This document shows positions 17,363 to 28,854 of a stretch of DNA of 64,000 nucleotides, one piece after another. Origin of the DNA: Eubacterium multiforme (lineage in GTDB: Bacteria; Bacillota; Clostridia; Clostridiales; Clostridiaceae); contig NZ_JAUSUF010000010.1 of NCBI RefSeq assembly GCF_030813415.1, positions 1 through 64,000 on the forward strand, written 5' to 3'. The number at the start of each line of letters is the position of its first letter. Within the stretch, counting starts at the first letter, position 1. The position numbers and the translations under genes are program-made. Below the pieces are notes generated by a model. It was given only the letters and a program-made list of their open reading frames with translations, was not told the origin of the DNA and did not search any database.

Positions 17363-18253
17363 TTATTCATCTCCTCCACAATGTCCACATCCACCATGAT
17401 GAGTGTCGCCTTCCTCTTCTTTAAGGATTGCTCTTCCTTCTTCAGTCTTATACATAGTTTGTCTTCTCATAGCTTCATCAAAATTTATTAAATGTCCATC
17501 AAATTCTGGCCCATCAACACATGCAAATTTAACTTCATTTCCAACTGTTACTCTGCAAGCTCCACACATACCTGTTCCATCAACCATTATAGGGTTTAAA
17601 CTTACTATTGTAGGAATATTAAGTTCTTTAGTTAACATACACATAAATTTCATCATTATCATAGGTCCAATAACAATTGCTTCATCATAATGTTTTCCTT
17701 TATTTTTAACTAAATCTGTTAAACAATCTGTAACTCTTCCATTAAAACCATAAGATCCATCATCTGTTGCAATATAAAGATTTTTAGCAACAGCTCTCAT
17801 TTCATCTTCTAGTATTAATAATTCCTTATTTCTACTACCAACTATAACATCAACATCGATTCCATGTTCCTTCATCCATTTTACTTGAGGATATACAGGC
17901 GCTGCACCAACTCCACCTGCTATAAATATAAATTTCTTTTTCTTAAGATCTTCTATATTTTCTGATACAAATTCACTTGGTCTTCCAAGAGGTCCAACAA
18001 AGTCAGCTACATAATCACCTACATTATATTCTGCTAATTTCATTGTTCCATGTCCAACTGTTTGGAAAACTATAGTAACTGTTCCTTTTTCCCTATCAAA
18101 GTCTGCAATAGTTAATGGAATTCTTTCTCCCTTTTCATCATTTTTCAATATTATAAATTGTCCTGGGTTTGCGGATTTTGCAACTCTTTTAGCTTCTATA
18201 TCCATTAAGTATATATTTTTTGCAAGTTCTCTTTTTGAAACTATTTTATACAT
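17363..18253 (-). CDS. nfnA: NfnA, FAD/NAD- and Fe2S2-binding subunit of transhydrogenase
   Basis: A protein of 296 residues of the ferredoxin-NADP reductase fold, like dihydroorotate dehydrogenase subunit PyrK. An FAD domain has RIPLTIADFD, and an NAD domain has FIAGGVGAAPVYPQ followed by VIVGSRNKELLI. A C-terminal cysteine set (GTGMCGACRVTVG and FACVDGPEFDG) holds a 2Fe-2S centre. The tail is unusually rich in His, Gly and Cys (HHGGCGHCGGDE), possibly an extra metal-binding patch. It is first in the nfnAB operon. No pyrD is nearby, which argues against a PyrK role. Confidence 0.9.
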   Translation of the reverse strand: MYKIVSKRELAKNIYLMDIEAKRVAKSANPGQFIILKNDEKGERIPLTIADFDREKGTVTIVFQTVGHGTMKLAEYNVGDYVADFVGPLGRPSEFVSENIEDLKKKKFIFIAGGVGAAPVYPQVKWMKEHGIDVDVIVGSRNKELLILEDEMRAVAKNLYIATDDGSYGFNGRVTDCLTDLVKNKGKHYDEAIVIGPMIMMKFMCMLTKELNIPTIVSLNPIMVDGTGMCGACRVTVGNEVKFACVDGPEFDGHLINFDEAMRRQTMYKTEEGRAILKEEEGDTHHGGCGHCGGDE

Positions 18254-18293
18254 ATGACTAACTCCTCTTTATTTAAATTTATATATTTCATCA

Positions 18294-18327
18294 CCAAAAG
18301 CTCCCATGGTATTTTGGGAGCTTTTGG
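18294..18327 (-). terminator. Terminator of the alcohol dehydrogenase gene
   Basis: CCAAAAGCTCCC pairs with GGGAGCTTTTGG around ten bases; it lies 20 bases past the adh stop and just upstream of nfnA. Confidence 0.85.
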
Positions 18328-18347
18328 AAATTTATAATCTTTACTCT

Positions 18348-19514
18348 TTAAAAATCTACGTCTTCTCCATAGTATGCCGCATTGTAAATTCTTTCTATTA
18401 ATTCAGTGTTTACTTTTCTTGGATTAGTTGCTGTACATGCATCAAGCACTGCATTTTCTGACATGTACTTTAAGTTTGCTTTAAACTCTTCTTCATCTAC
18501 TCCATATTCTTTAAATGTTCTTGGTACATTTAATTCTGCATTTAAATCTCTTATTAATTTAACTAATGATTTTGTTAATTCTTTATCATTATTTCCTTCT
18601 AATTCTAACATTTTAGCTATTTTTGCATATCTACTTCCACATTCAACTGCATTAAATTCTATTACTGATGGAAGTAAAATAGCATTTGCACATCCATGAG
18701 GTACATGGAATACTCCTCCAATTTTATGAGCCATTGAATGAACTATTCCAAGAGAAACATTACTAAATGCCATTCCTGCTAAACATTGTGCATCATGCAT
18801 TTCTGCTCTAGCTTCCATATCTCCATCATAGGATTTCTTTATGTTATCTCTAACCATTTCAATTGCTTTAAGAGCTAAAGGATCTGTAAAATTATCTGCA
18901 ATTGTTGAAACATAAGCTTCCACAGCATGAGTCATTGCATCCATTCCTGTATGAGCAACTAATTTTTGTGGCATAGTTTCTGCAAGATCTGGATCTACTA
19001 TTGCAATATCAGGTGTTATATTAAAGTCCGCTAAAGGATATTTTATTTTTGCTGCATAATCAGTAATTACTGAAAAAGCTGTTACTTCTGTAGCTGTACC
19101 ACTTGTTGAAGCTATTGCTATAAATTTAGCTTTATTTCTTAACTTTGGTAATCCAAATGGAACTATTGCTTCTTTGAAAGTAAATTCTGGATGTTCGTAG
19201 AATATCCACATAGCCTTAGCTGCATCTATTGGTGATCCTCCACCTAAACCTATAATCCAATCAGGCTCAAATTCTTTCATTGCTTCTGCGCCCTTCATAA
19301 CTGTTTCTACTGATGGATCTGATTCAACTCCATCAAGTACTTTAACTTCAAGTCCTGCTTCTTTTAGGTTATCCTCTATTTTTTGTAGGAAACCAAATCG
19401 TTTCATTGAGCCTCCACCCATAACGATCATTGCTTTCTTTCCTTCAATATTTTTTAATACATCAATTGAACCTTTTCCATGATAAATATCTCTTGGTAAT
19501 GTAAAACGTGCCAT
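18348..19514 (-). CDS. Iron-containing alcohol dehydrogenase
   Basis: A group III (iron-activated) alcohol dehydrogenase of 388 residues. The nucleotide-binding segment reads GLGGGSPIDAAKAMW near residue 95. Metal ligands are in IVDPDLAETMP (nearby Asp), DAMTHAVEAYVS, and the signature HSMAHKIGGVFHVPHGCANA. It likely reduces a short-chain aldehyde with NAD(P)H during fermentation, as the clostridial butanol dehydrogenases do; the real substrate is open. It is expressed from a sigma-54 promoter next to an AcoR-like activator, so induction by a specific metabolite is expected. It is monocistronic. Confidence 0.92.
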   Translation of the reverse strand: MARFTLPRDIYHGKGSIDVLKNIEGKKAMIVMGGGSMKRFGFLQKIEDNLKEAGLEVKVLDGVESDPSVETVMKGAEAMKEFEPDWIIGLGGGSPIDAAKAMWIFYEHPEFTFKEAIVPFGLPKLRNKAKFIAIASTSGTATEVTAFSVITDYAAKIKYPLADFNITPDIAIVDPDLAETMPQKLVAHTGMDAMTHAVEAYVSTIADNFTDPLALKAIEMVRDNIKKSYDGDMEARAEMHDAQCLAGMAFSNVSLGIVHSMAHKIGGVFHVPHGCANAILLPSVIEFNAVECGSRYAKIAKMLELEGNNDKELTKSLVKLIRDLNAELNVPRTFKEYGVDEEEFKANLKYMSENAVLDACTATNPRKVNTELIERIYNAAYYGEDVDF

Positions 19515-19593
19515 AACAAAACTCCCCCTAAATTTTAATTTTAAATTTATATTTTATTTATTTTTAATTTTATCGTTTACATAATTATTTATA

Positions 19594-19609
19594 AGCAACT
19601 ATCGTGCCA
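19594..19609 (-). promoter_or_regulatory. Sigma-54 (-24/-12) promoter of adh
   Basis: Reading the minus strand from 19609: TGGCAC, five bases (GATAG), then TTGCT, matching the RpoN consensus with GG and GC ten bases apart. Transcription would start near 19583, about 70 bases before the adh ATG. Confidence 0.88.
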
Positions 19610-19684
19610 AAAAAAATTAAGTTATGATTCCCTTACAACTACGTCATTTTTTTAACAATCTCTTATGTTTAACAAATTTTACAC

Positions 19685-19751
19685 TGTACTAAAATATTAC
19701 ACAATTTTATTTTTTATGTAATATTTTAATACATTGTTATATTTTAGTACA
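19685..19751. promoter_or_regulatory. Three-copy upstream activating sequence for adh
   Basis: Three copies of one 17-bp site occur: TGTACTAAAATATTACA (19685-19701), TGTAATATTTTAATACA (19717-19733) and TGTTATATTTTAGTACA (19735-19751). The second and third are direct copies 18 bases apart; the first is the reverse complement with one mismatch to each. They lie about 77-143 bases upstream of the -24 element, the usual enhancer position, and reach the activator's stop codon. Confidence 0.75.
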
Positions 19752-19752
19752 C

Positions 19753-21675
19753 TTAATAAATCTTATATTTATCTAATTTATAATACAAAGTATTTCTACT
19801 TATTCCTAAAGACTTTGCAGTTTTACTCATATTATAATCATTAATTTTAATAGCCTTTTCAATTAATGTTTTTTCTATATCTTTTATATTGAAGCTATTT
19901 CCTATTTCAATATATATTCCATTATCCTTTGAATCATTCCTAGGTTTTATCTCTTTTTCTTCTATATCTTTATTTTGGAACTCATTTTGATTATTGTCAA
20001 CAAATTGATAGGATATATTTCCGTCTAAATTAACAATATTTTCTATACAATTTTCAAGTTCTCTAATATTTCCAGTCCAAGAATAATTAATAAGCTTATT
20101 ATATAAATCATCACTAATCTTTGGAACTTTTTTATTTAACTTAAAGGCTTTTATTCTTAAAAAATGCTTTATAAGTTTTTCTACATCCCCTTTTCTTTCT
20201 CTAAGAGGTGGTAAATGAATTGGAATAACACTTAATCTATAATATAAGTCTTCTCTAAAATTACCATTTTTAATTTCTTCTTTTAAATCCTTATTTGTAG
20301 CTGCAATTATTCTAACATCTATAGGAATTTCTTTAGTACTTCCTACTCTGCTTATCATTCCTTCCTGTATAACTCTAAGAAGATGTACTTGCATCTCTAA
20401 TGGCATTTCACCAATTTCATCTAAAAATATAGTTCCACCATTTGCCAGTTCAAACTTACCAACTTTTCCACCTTTTTTAGCTCCAGTAAAAGCACCTTCT
20501 TCATAACCAAACAATTCACTTTCAATTAAGTTTTTTGGTATGGCCCCACAATTTATTGCAACAAAGTTGTTATCTCTCCTATAACTAAAATTATGTATGG
20601 CTTGTGCTAAAATTTCTTTACCTGTTCCACTTTCCCCTTCTATCAATACAGTAGAAGGACTATTTGCTATAATTTTGCAATTAGTAATAACATTTAAAAT
20701 TGCATCACTTTCACCTAAAATATCATCAAAGGTCTTATATGCTCCAAAGGATTTTAAACTATTCTTTTCTCTTTCTTTGCGCATTATAATTACAGAACCT
20801 ACTATTTTATCATTTAATCTTATTGGCTTTACTGTTATTAATGTTCTATTATTTATATCATTTAAAAATTTTACCTCTTTTATATAGGTTTTATAATTAG
20901 ATTCTTTAAAACTTAAATTAATACTTTTCCATCCTGGTATTATAGTATCTATTTTTTTATTTAATAAATCTTCTGTATGTAAGCCTATTATTTCACAGGC
21001 TAATTCATTAACATTATTTATATCTCCATCTGAATTTATAATTATAATTCCTTTTCCTACGTTATTTATTACACTTCCTACATACTTATAGGTTTCTTCT
21101 AAAACTTCACTTACATGTAATCTTTCAAGGTCATTTTCTATAGCCTTAACTCCAAATAAAACTAATCCTAAAGTATGCGGATGCTTATTTATCCATTCTG
21201 AAGTTAAATTTAATGTTCCTATTATATCACCATTTTTCCCATGAATAGGTGCTGCTGAACACGTTAACGTTTTAAACATATTAATATAATGCTCATCTGC
21301 AGTAACTTGTACTGCTTTATTTTCTTCAATTGCAACTGCCATAGCATTAGTTCCTATGTTTTTTTCATTCATATACATTCCTGAATATATATTTAATTTT
21401 TCGTATTCTTTAATAATATTTTCTTTTCCCGTTACATATAGTATACACCCATCTTTATCTGTAAGTACTATTATAAACTTTTCATCTTTAAGAACATCTT
21501 TAAACATATTCATATATATTTTAGATATTTTAATTAACTTTGCATTATCAATTAAAATTTTATTTAATTCATCACTTTTTAGTTTTTTATTAGATTCTTT
21601 ATTTTCTTCCTTTATTCCATATGCTTTGCTTCTTTTATGAGAACTTATAATTGTATTTTTATTGTCAAAATCCAT
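19753..21675 (-). CDS. Sigma-54-dependent enhancer-binding activator, AcoR-like
   Basis: A protein of 640 residues. A GAF-type sensory region (about 60-190) precedes a PAS domain (about 200-300, GIIIINSDGDINNVNELA). The AAA+ domain (about 325-555) has Walker A GESGTGKE, the GAFTGA loop that touches sigma-54, Walker B GGTIFLDEIGEM and the arginine-finger region. A Fis-type helix-turn-helix (about 600-638, NMSKTAKSLGISRNTLYYKL) ends it. It remodels RNA polymerase-sigma-54 at a -24/-12 promoter; the obvious target is adh, 238 bases downstream of its stop. The signal sensed by the GAF/PAS region is unknown. ATG start with GGAGGAAAG. Confidence 0.93.
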   Translation of the reverse strand: MDFDNKNTIISSHKRSKAYGIKEENKESNKKLKSDELNKILIDNAKLIKISKIYMNMFKDVLKDEKFIIVLTDKDGCILYVTGKENIIKEYEKLNIYSGMYMNEKNIGTNAMAVAIEENKAVQVTADEHYINMFKTLTCSAAPIHGKNGDIIGTLNLTSEWINKHPHTLGLVLFGVKAIENDLERLHVSEVLEETYKYVGSVINNVGKGIIIINSDGDINNVNELACEIIGLHTEDLLNKKIDTIIPGWKSINLSFKESNYKTYIKEVKFLNDINNRTLITVKPIRLNDKIVGSVIIMRKEREKNSLKSFGAYKTFDDILGESDAILNVITNCKIIANSPSTVLIEGESGTGKEILAQAIHNFSYRRDNNFVAINCGAIPKNLIESELFGYEEGAFTGAKKGGKVGKFELANGGTIFLDEIGEMPLEMQVHLLRVIQEGMISRVGSTKEIPIDVRIIAATNKDLKEEIKNGNFREDLYYRLSVIPIHLPPLRERKGDVEKLIKHFLRIKAFKLNKKVPKISDDLYNKLINYSWTGNIRELENCIENIVNLDGNISYQFVDNNQNEFQNKDIEEKEIKPRNDSKDNGIYIEIGNSFNIKDIEKTLIEKAIKINDYNMSKTAKSLGISRNTLYYKLDKYKIY

Positions 21676-21797
21676 TTGAACTTTCCTCCTAATACAATTT
21701 GTTAAATATTATACTTCTATTATAATACTAAATTTAACTAATTTTAACCATTTTACAAAGTATTTGCATATATATAATTAATTTTAATAAATAAATT

Positions 21798-21832
21798 AAA
21801 GAGAGTATTTCTCTTATGGAAATACTCTCTTT
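21798..21832 (-). terminator. smpB terminator
   Basis: AAAGAGAGTATTT pairs with AAATACTCTCTTT around nine bases, 43 bases past the smpB stop. Confidence 0.85.
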
Positions 21833-21875
21833 AAAATTAAGTAAATCTAAAGCTCTATCTAAACATAGCCTCAAA

Positions 21876-22346
21876 TTAATATTTATTTCTATTTTTAAGT
21901 TCTCTTTGCATTTCTCTATTGTGAGCCTTTTCAAGTAATGAATCCCTTTTATCATAATTCTTCTTACCTTTACAAACCCCAAGGGCAACCTTAACCCTTC
22001 CATTTTTAAGATAAAGAGATAATGGTATAAGAGTTAATCCTTCTCTTGATACAAGACCTGCAAGTCTTCCTATTTCTTGTTTATGAAGAAGTAATTTTCT
22101 ATCTCTTAATGGATCTTCATTAAATATATTTCCTTGCTCATAGGGACTTATATGCATTCCTCTAATAAATATTTCTCCATTTCTAACCTCTGCATAACAA
22201 TCCTTAAGGTTAGCTCTACCATTTCTTATAGATTTAACTTCTGTTCCAACTAAAACTATTCCACATTCAATTGTTTCTTGTATAAAATAATCATGTCTTG
22301 CTTTTCTATTTTCTGCTAAAGAATTTGAATTTTTCTTTCTTGCCAT
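21876..22346 (-). CDS. smpB: SsrA-binding protein SmpB
   Basis: A basic protein of 156 residues, the standard SmpB length. It carries the oligonucleotide-binding beta-barrel ([20 protein letters not shown], residues about 28-47, and [14 protein letters not shown]) and the basic C-terminal tail that enters the ribosomal decoding centre ([16 protein letters not shown]). It delivers tmRNA to stalled ribosomes. It lies downstream of rnr, the conserved order in Firmicutes; a hairpin between them and one after it suggest partly separate transcripts. Confidence 0.97.
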   Translation of the reverse strand: MARKKNSNSLAENRKARHDYFIQETIECGIVLVGTEVKSIRNGRANLKDCYAEVRNGEIFIRGMHISPYEQGNIFNEDPLRDRKLLLHKQEIGRLAGLVSREGLTLIPLSLYLKNGRVKVALGVCKGKKNYDKRDSLLEKAHNREMQRELKNRNKY

Positions 22347-22435
22347 TTTGTTTTCACCTACTTTTTCTTTACGCCTATATAACTTACTAAAATTATATTA
22401 TATATTTAAATTATTATCAATTATATAAACATAGT

Positions 22436-22470
22436 AAAAAGGGCTATTATTTTATTTAAATATAGCCCCT
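22436..22470 (-). terminator. Terminator between rnr and smpB
   Basis: GGGCTAT (22441-22447) pairs with ATAGCCC (22462-22468) within AAGGGGC...GCCCTTTTT on the minus strand. It lies just past the rnr stop. Confidence 0.75.
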
Positions 22471-22481
22471 TACTTTATTAT

Positions 22482-24722
22482 TTATTCTTCTTCTATTTCT
22501 ATTTCCATTTCTACTTCTTCAACTTTTGCTAATGCTTCTTTTACTTCTTTCTTTAAATGAGGTATTTTTTCATTAAATTCTTTAACTGATTCCTCATTAT
22601 CTTCTTCATCTTTTATTAAGTCAAAGTATACTTCTCTATTTGCAATATCAACTCTGCTACATTTAACTTTAACCTCATCACCTAATCTGTATATATTCTT
22701 TGTTCTTTCTCCAATTAAAGCTAAGTGATTTTCATCATATATATAATAATCATCTTCTAGAGAATTAATATGAACTAATCCTTCTATTGTACTTGGAAGT
22801 TCAACAAACATACCAAAAGATGTAACTGAAGATACAATTCCATCAAATTCTTCTCCGATTCTATCTTGCATGTATTCTGCTTTCTTTAGATCATCAACTT
22901 CTCTTTCTGCCTCTTGTGCAACTCTTTCAGTTTCTGATGATTGCTTTGATGCATAATCAACAATTCCAATTAACTTTTTAGCTCTTTTACCATCAATTTT
23001 TCCATTTAATTGTTCCTTTATAATTCTATGGATTTGAAGGTCTGGATATCTTCTAATTGGTGATGTAAAGTGACAGTAATATCTTGCTGCCAATCCAAAG
23101 TGACCAAGGCTTTCTGGTGAATATCTAGCCTTCATCATTGATCTTAAAAGAAGGGTACTTACTACAGTTTCTTCCTTCTTCCCCTTAACTTTTTCTAAAA
23201 CTTCTTGAAGGGCTCTTGGATGAACATCTTGACTCCATTTCATTGTATATCCAAGGTTGTATATAAATTCTCTAAACTTTGTAAGTTTTTCTTCATCTGG
23301 ATTTTCGTGAACTCTATAAACAAATGGTAAGTTAGTCCAGTACATATATTCAGCTATTGTTTCATTACATACAAGCATAAATTCTTCTATTATTCTATTT
23401 GAAATTTCTCTTGGGTATGGTTTAATTTCAATTGGCTTTCCTAAAGAATTTAAAGTTATTTTAGCTTCTTCAAATTCAAAATCTATAGCCCCTCTTTTCA
23501 TTCTTCTTTCATTTAAAATAGTTGCAAGTTCTTCCATTGCTAAGAAATCCTCATAAAGATAGTCATACTTTTTAATTAATTCTTCATCTTTATCTACTAA
23601 AATCTTAGTTACATCTGTATAAGTCATTCTTTCATTTGTTCTAATTATTCCTTCATGTATTTCATGTTCTAATACTTTACCTTTTTTATCAATGGTCATA
23701 ATGCAACTTAATGTTAATCTATCAACCTTTGGATTAAGGGAACAGATTCCATTTGAAAGTTTTCTAGGAAGCATTGGAATAACTCTATCTATAAGATATA
23801 CTGATGTACCTCTCTTTAAGGCTTCCTTATCTAGTGGATTATTTTCCTTTACGTAGTGAGTAACGTCAGCTATATGAACTCCAAGTCTAAAGTTTCCATT
23901 AGGTAATTTTTCTATTGAAACGGCATCATCTAAATCCTTAGCATCTTCTCCATCTATAGTTACCATTTTAAGGTCTCTAAAATCCGTTCTTTTCTTATAC
24001 TCTTTAGGGGCTATCTCTTCTTCTATTCCCTCTGCAAAATTTAACACTTTAGTTGGGAATTCTTCTGGAAGGGAAAACTTCTTAATTATTGTAAGTATAT
24101 CAAGTCCTTTATCACCTTTTTGACCTAATACTTCCTTTATAACTCCTTCTGGACTTCTTCTTTTATCTGGCCACTTTGTAACTTCTACTATTACAACATC
24201 ACCATCTTTTGCTCCATTTTTCTCCTTCTTAGATATGAATATATCCTGATTTAATCTTGTATCTTCTGGTACAACAAACCCAAAGTTTTTGCTACTTTCA
24301 TATACACCTATAATTGTTTTGTTAGCTCTCTCTATTACTTCAACAACTTCTCCTTCTCTCTTCTTTCCGTTTCTGTCATCTCTAGTAATTTGAACTAAAA
24401 CTCGATCTCCATTCATAGCGCTATTCATGCAAGATGAAGGAATGAACACGTCCTTTTCTCCTTCATTTTCTGGTATTAAAAATCCAAATCCTCTTGAATG
24501 TCCTTGAAGCTTTCCAGATACTAAGCCTAATCTTTCAGCTGCTACAAACTTATCCTTTTTTGTTTTTACTATTAAGCCTTCCTTCTCCATTGCTTTTAAT
24601 ACTTTTTTAAAGGCTCTATATTCATCTGCTTTTATATCAAATACTGATGTAAGTTCTGATAAATCCATTGGTTTATATGCATCTTCACGCATAAAATCTA
24701 ATAATGTATTTTTTATTCCCAT
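22482..24722 (-). CDS. rnr: Ribonuclease R
   Basis: A 3'-5' exoribonuclease of 746 residues. In order it has an N-terminal winged-helix (about 1-65), two cold-shock OB domains (about 70-225), the RNB catalytic domain (about 255-580) and a C-terminal S1 domain (about 625-705, GEEFDGIVSSVTSFGMFVEL). The active-site signature TIDGEDAKDLDDAVS holds the metal-binding aspartates, and YCHFTSPIRRYPDLQIHR is the second RNB motif. It degrades structured RNA and acts with tmRNA-SmpB in removing faulty messages, which fits its place next to smpB. The acidic Glu-rich C-tail is typical. Confidence 0.97.
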   Translation of the reverse strand: MGIKNTLLDFMREDAYKPMDLSELTSVFDIKADEYRAFKKVLKAMEKEGLIVKTKKDKFVAAERLGLVSGKLQGHSRGFGFLIPENEGEKDVFIPSSCMNSAMNGDRVLVQITRDDRNGKKREGEVVEVIERANKTIIGVYESSKNFGFVVPEDTRLNQDIFISKKEKNGAKDGDVVIVEVTKWPDKRRSPEGVIKEVLGQKGDKGLDILTIIKKFSLPEEFPTKVLNFAEGIEEEIAPKEYKKRTDFRDLKMVTIDGEDAKDLDDAVSIEKLPNGNFRLGVHIADVTHYVKENNPLDKEALKRGTSVYLIDRVIPMLPRKLSNGICSLNPKVDRLTLSCIMTIDKKGKVLEHEIHEGIIRTNERMTYTDVTKILVDKDEELIKKYDYLYEDFLAMEELATILNERRMKRGAIDFEFEEAKITLNSLGKPIEIKPYPREISNRIIEEFMLVCNETIAEYMYWTNLPFVYRVHENPDEEKLTKFREFIYNLGYTMKWSQDVHPRALQEVLEKVKGKKEETVVSTLLLRSMMKARYSPESLGHFGLAARYYCHFTSPIRRYPDLQIHRIIKEQLNGKIDGKRAKKLIGIVDYASKQSSETERVAQEAEREVDDLKKAEYMQDRIGEEFDGIVSSVTSFGMFVELPSTIEGLVHINSLEDDYYIYDENHLALIGERTKNIYRLGDEVKVKCSRVDIANREVYFDLIKDEEDNEESVKEFNEKIPHLKKEVKEALAKVEEVEMEIEIEEE

Positions 24723-24913
24723 CTTATTCCTCCGTTTTTTATATCTATATTCTTAATATATGATATCCATTCTTTTTGTATATTATACTCTCTCTATATT
24801 AACATATTATGTCCTATAATTCTTCTTTTAGTAAATTATCCTAATTCCAAAAGTATACTTTATTTTTCTAAAATAAACCTTTAACTAAAACATAGTTATT
24901 TTTTAAATATATT

Positions 24914-26926
24914 TTAAAATAAAATCCCTCCAAATTCTACTATAAGTGGTGCAAAAACTACTGACACTATTGTCATAAGTTTAATTAATATATTCATAGA
25001 TGGTCCTGATGTATCTTTAAAAGGATCTCCAACAGTATCTCCAACTACTCCTGCTTTATGAGCTTCACTTCCCTTTCCACCATGTGCTCCACCTTCAATA
25101 TATTTTTTAGCATTATCCCATGCACCACCTGCATTTGACATAAGTATTGCCATCATAACTCCAGTTACAACTCCTCCTGCAATAAGTCCTGCAAGTGCCT
25201 CTTTGCCAAAAAGCAACCCTACAATTATTGGAGATAAAACTGCTATAATTCCAGGCATTATCATTTCTTTTAAAGCTGCTCTAGCTGAAATTTCAATACA
25301 AGTTGAATAATCTGGCTTATCCTTCCCCTTTAATATTCCAGGTTTTTCTTTAAATTGTCTTCTAACTTCCTCAACCATTTCACCTGCTGCCCTTCCAACT
25401 GATTCCATTGTAAGCGCTCCAAATAAAAATGGAAGCATTCCTCCAATTAAAACTCCAACTAATGTTAATGGATTTAATAAATTTATTGATTTAAGATTTA
25501 CTGCTTGAGTATAGGATGCAAATAAAGCTAATGCTGTAAGAGCTGCTGAACCTATGGCAAAGCCCTTTCCAATAGCTGCTGTCGTGTTTCCAACAGAATC
25601 TAATTTATCTGTAACTTCTCTAACCTCTTCAGCTAGTCCACTCATTTCAGCTATTCCTCCTGCATTATCTGCAATTGGTCCATAGGCATCAACTGCAACT
25701 GTAATAGCTGTTGTAGCTAACATTCCAACTGCTGAAAGAGAAATTCCATACAATCCTATAAGAGAATCACTTCCCCCACCAGATTTAAAAAATGCAATTA
25801 ATATTCCAACTATAATTAAAATTATTGGAATAACTATTGATTTCATACCAACAGCAAGACCTTCTATTATATTAGTTGCAGCTCCAGTTTCACATTCCTT
25901 TGCAATAAGTCTTACTGATTTATAATCTGAGGATGTATATACTTCTGTAATTTTTCCTATTAAAAGTCCAACAAAAACTCCAACTACAACTGGAATAAAT
26001 AATTTTAAATCTTTAAATAAATATGCACAAGCTACTCCACTTAATAAAAGTGCAATAATTCCTGATAATAAACTTCCTATGTTTAAAGCCTTTTGCGGAT
26101 TTTTACCTTTATACATTTTAACTGAAATTATTCCAATAAGAGAAGCAACTATTCCAATAGCTGCAATTATAAGTGGATATATTTGTGCTGACTTTCCAAT
26201 ATTTAATGAAACAAACCCTCCAAGAGTTATTGCTGAAATTATTGAACCTACATAAGATTCAAATAAATCTGCTCCCATTCCACAAACATCTCCAACATTA
26301 TCCCCAACATTGTCTGCAATTACAGCTGGGTTTCTTGGATCATCTTCTGGAATACCAGCCTCAACTTTTCCAACTAAATCTGCACCAACATCTGCTGCCT
26401 TTGTATAAATTCCTCCTCCAACTCTTGCAAAAAGAGCTATAGAGGAAGCTCCAAGTCCAAATCCTGTTATATACTCTGCATTTAAGTCAAATATAAAAGC
26501 AAATATAGTTAATCCAATAACTCCAAGTCCAACAACAGAAAGTCCCATTACAGAACCACCTGAAAATGCAACTCCTAAAGCATCCTTTATTCCATTTTGA
26601 GCAGCTCTTGCTGTTCTTACATTTGCTTTAACAGCTATTTTCATTCCAACAAAACCTGCAACCATTGAAAATATAGCTCCAACTAAAAAAGCTATTGCTG
26701 TCTTATAACTTAAAAAGGTTCCTATTAAAATAAAAATAATTACTACAAATATAGAAAGATACTTATATTCTTTTTTAATAAAAGCCATTGCCCCTTCTTC
26801 TATATGCATAGCTATCTCTTTCATTTTTTCATTTCCTGAATCTTTTTTTAAAATCCCTTTAGCAAGGAAAACTAAAACTATTAATGAAATAATTCCGCAA
26901 ACTAAAGGTAATATTAATAATTCCAT
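24914..26926 (-). CDS. hppA: K+-dependent membrane-bound pyrophosphatase
   Basis: An ion-pumping pyrophosphatase of 670 residues with about 16 membrane helices. The pyrophosphate site reads [13 protein letters not shown] followed by [19 protein letters not shown], with later clusters such as [16 protein letters not shown] and [14 protein letters not shown]. The diagnostic segment [10 protein letters not shown] has Ala where K+-independent enzymes have Lys, so a K+-requiring form is expected. K+-dependent enzymes pump Na+ or H+; I cannot decide which from inspection. It energises the membrane from biosynthetic pyrophosphate. It lies between rnr and secG. Confidence 0.96.
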   Translation of the reverse strand: MELLILPLVCGIISLIVLVFLAKGILKKDSGNEKMKEIAMHIEEGAMAFIKKEYKYLSIFVVIIFILIGTFLSYKTAIAFLVGAIFSMVAGFVGMKIAVKANVRTARAAQNGIKDALGVAFSGGSVMGLSVVGLGVIGLTIFAFIFDLNAEYITGFGLGASSIALFARVGGGIYTKAADVGADLVGKVEAGIPEDDPRNPAVIADNVGDNVGDVCGMGADLFESYVGSIISAITLGGFVSLNIGKSAQIYPLIIAAIGIVASLIGIISVKMYKGKNPQKALNIGSLLSGIIALLLSGVACAYLFKDLKLFIPVVVGVFVGLLIGKITEVYTSSDYKSVRLIAKECETGAATNIIEGLAVGMKSIVIPIILIIVGILIAFFKSGGGSDSLIGLYGISLSAVGMLATTAITVAVDAYGPIADNAGGIAEMSGLAEEVREVTDKLDSVGNTTAAIGKGFAIGSAALTALALFASYTQAVNLKSINLLNPLTLVGVLIGGMLPFLFGALTMESVGRAAGEMVEEVRRQFKEKPGILKGKDKPDYSTCIEISARAALKEMIMPGIIAVLSPIIVGLLFGKEALAGLIAGGVVTGVMMAILMSNAGGAWDNAKKYIEGGAHGGKGSEAHKAGVVGDTVGDPFKDTSGPSMNILIKLMTIVSVVFAPLIVEFGGILF

Positions 26927-27034
26927 AATTACACCTCTCCTAATTATTTTTGTAAAAAATATTACATTATATAATTATGAGATTATCTTTGACATTAGAA
27001 TTATTTTTTAATTTAAGCTATATTCTAAAAAAAT

Positions 27035-27063
27035 AAAGCCAGTTTTTAAAAAACTGGCTTTTA
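27035..27063 (-). terminator. secG terminator
   Basis: AAAGCCAGTTTT pairs with AAAACTGGCTTT around three bases, with T-rich sequence following, 28 bases beyond the secG stop. Confidence 0.85.
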
Positions 27064-27090
27064 AAATTTAACTTGTGATTCCCACACTAT

Positions 27091-27321
27091 TTATATTAAA
27101 TTTAAAACAATTGTATTGATAGCAAATAATAACATTCCAATTACGGTTACTCTCTCTAAAATAACTTCTCTTGTTCTTGATTTATTTCTTGAGAAAAATG
27201 TATCATTATTACTACCTTGAATTAATCCACTTAAAGCATCTGACTTACTTGGTTGCATAAGTATTGAAACTACAATGACAATACCAATTAACACTTCAAG
27301 TATTAATAAAGCTGTTTGCAT
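27091..27321 (-). CDS. secG: Preprotein translocase subunit SecG
   Basis: A small membrane protein of 76 residues with two hydrophobic segments (about 3-20 and 54-75) around the conserved loop QPSKSDALSGLIQG. It assists SecYE in protein export. The ATG has AGGAGGTG ahead of it. It follows eno by 116 bases, a conserved neighbourhood (eno-secG-rnr-smpB-ssrA) in Gram-positive bacteria. Confidence 0.95.
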   Translation of the reverse strand: MQTALLILEVLIGIVIVVSILMQPSKSDALSGLIQGSNNDTFFSRNKSRTREVILERVTVIGMLLFAINTIVLNLI

Positions 27322-27437
27322 GGGAACACCTCCTAATATTTAAACGCTTATTTTATACTATTTAACTCAATTAGTATATCATAAAGGATAGTTTATTTCC
27401 ACACTAATTTCCAAAAATTATCTAACTACTATAAATA

Positions 27438-28763
<1,326 letters not shown>

Positions 28764-28825
28764 TTAATATTATTTACAACATTTATTTATTTTATTAAAT
28801 ATTTCATTGCTTTTTATTTGTTTAT

Positions 28826-28854
28826 ATTATAATTCATTTTGTTGATATTTGCAA
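28826..28854 (-). promoter_or_regulatory. eno promoter
   Basis: TTGCAA (28854-28849) and TATAAT (28831-28826) on the minus strand are 17 bases apart. The leader to the eno start is about 85 bases, AT-rich and without clear structure. Confidence 0.75.

Noticed and set aside
21734-22003. Minus-strand frame of 89 codons overlapping smpB
   Set aside because: It overlaps the SmpB C-terminus in another frame and runs through the smpB terminator.
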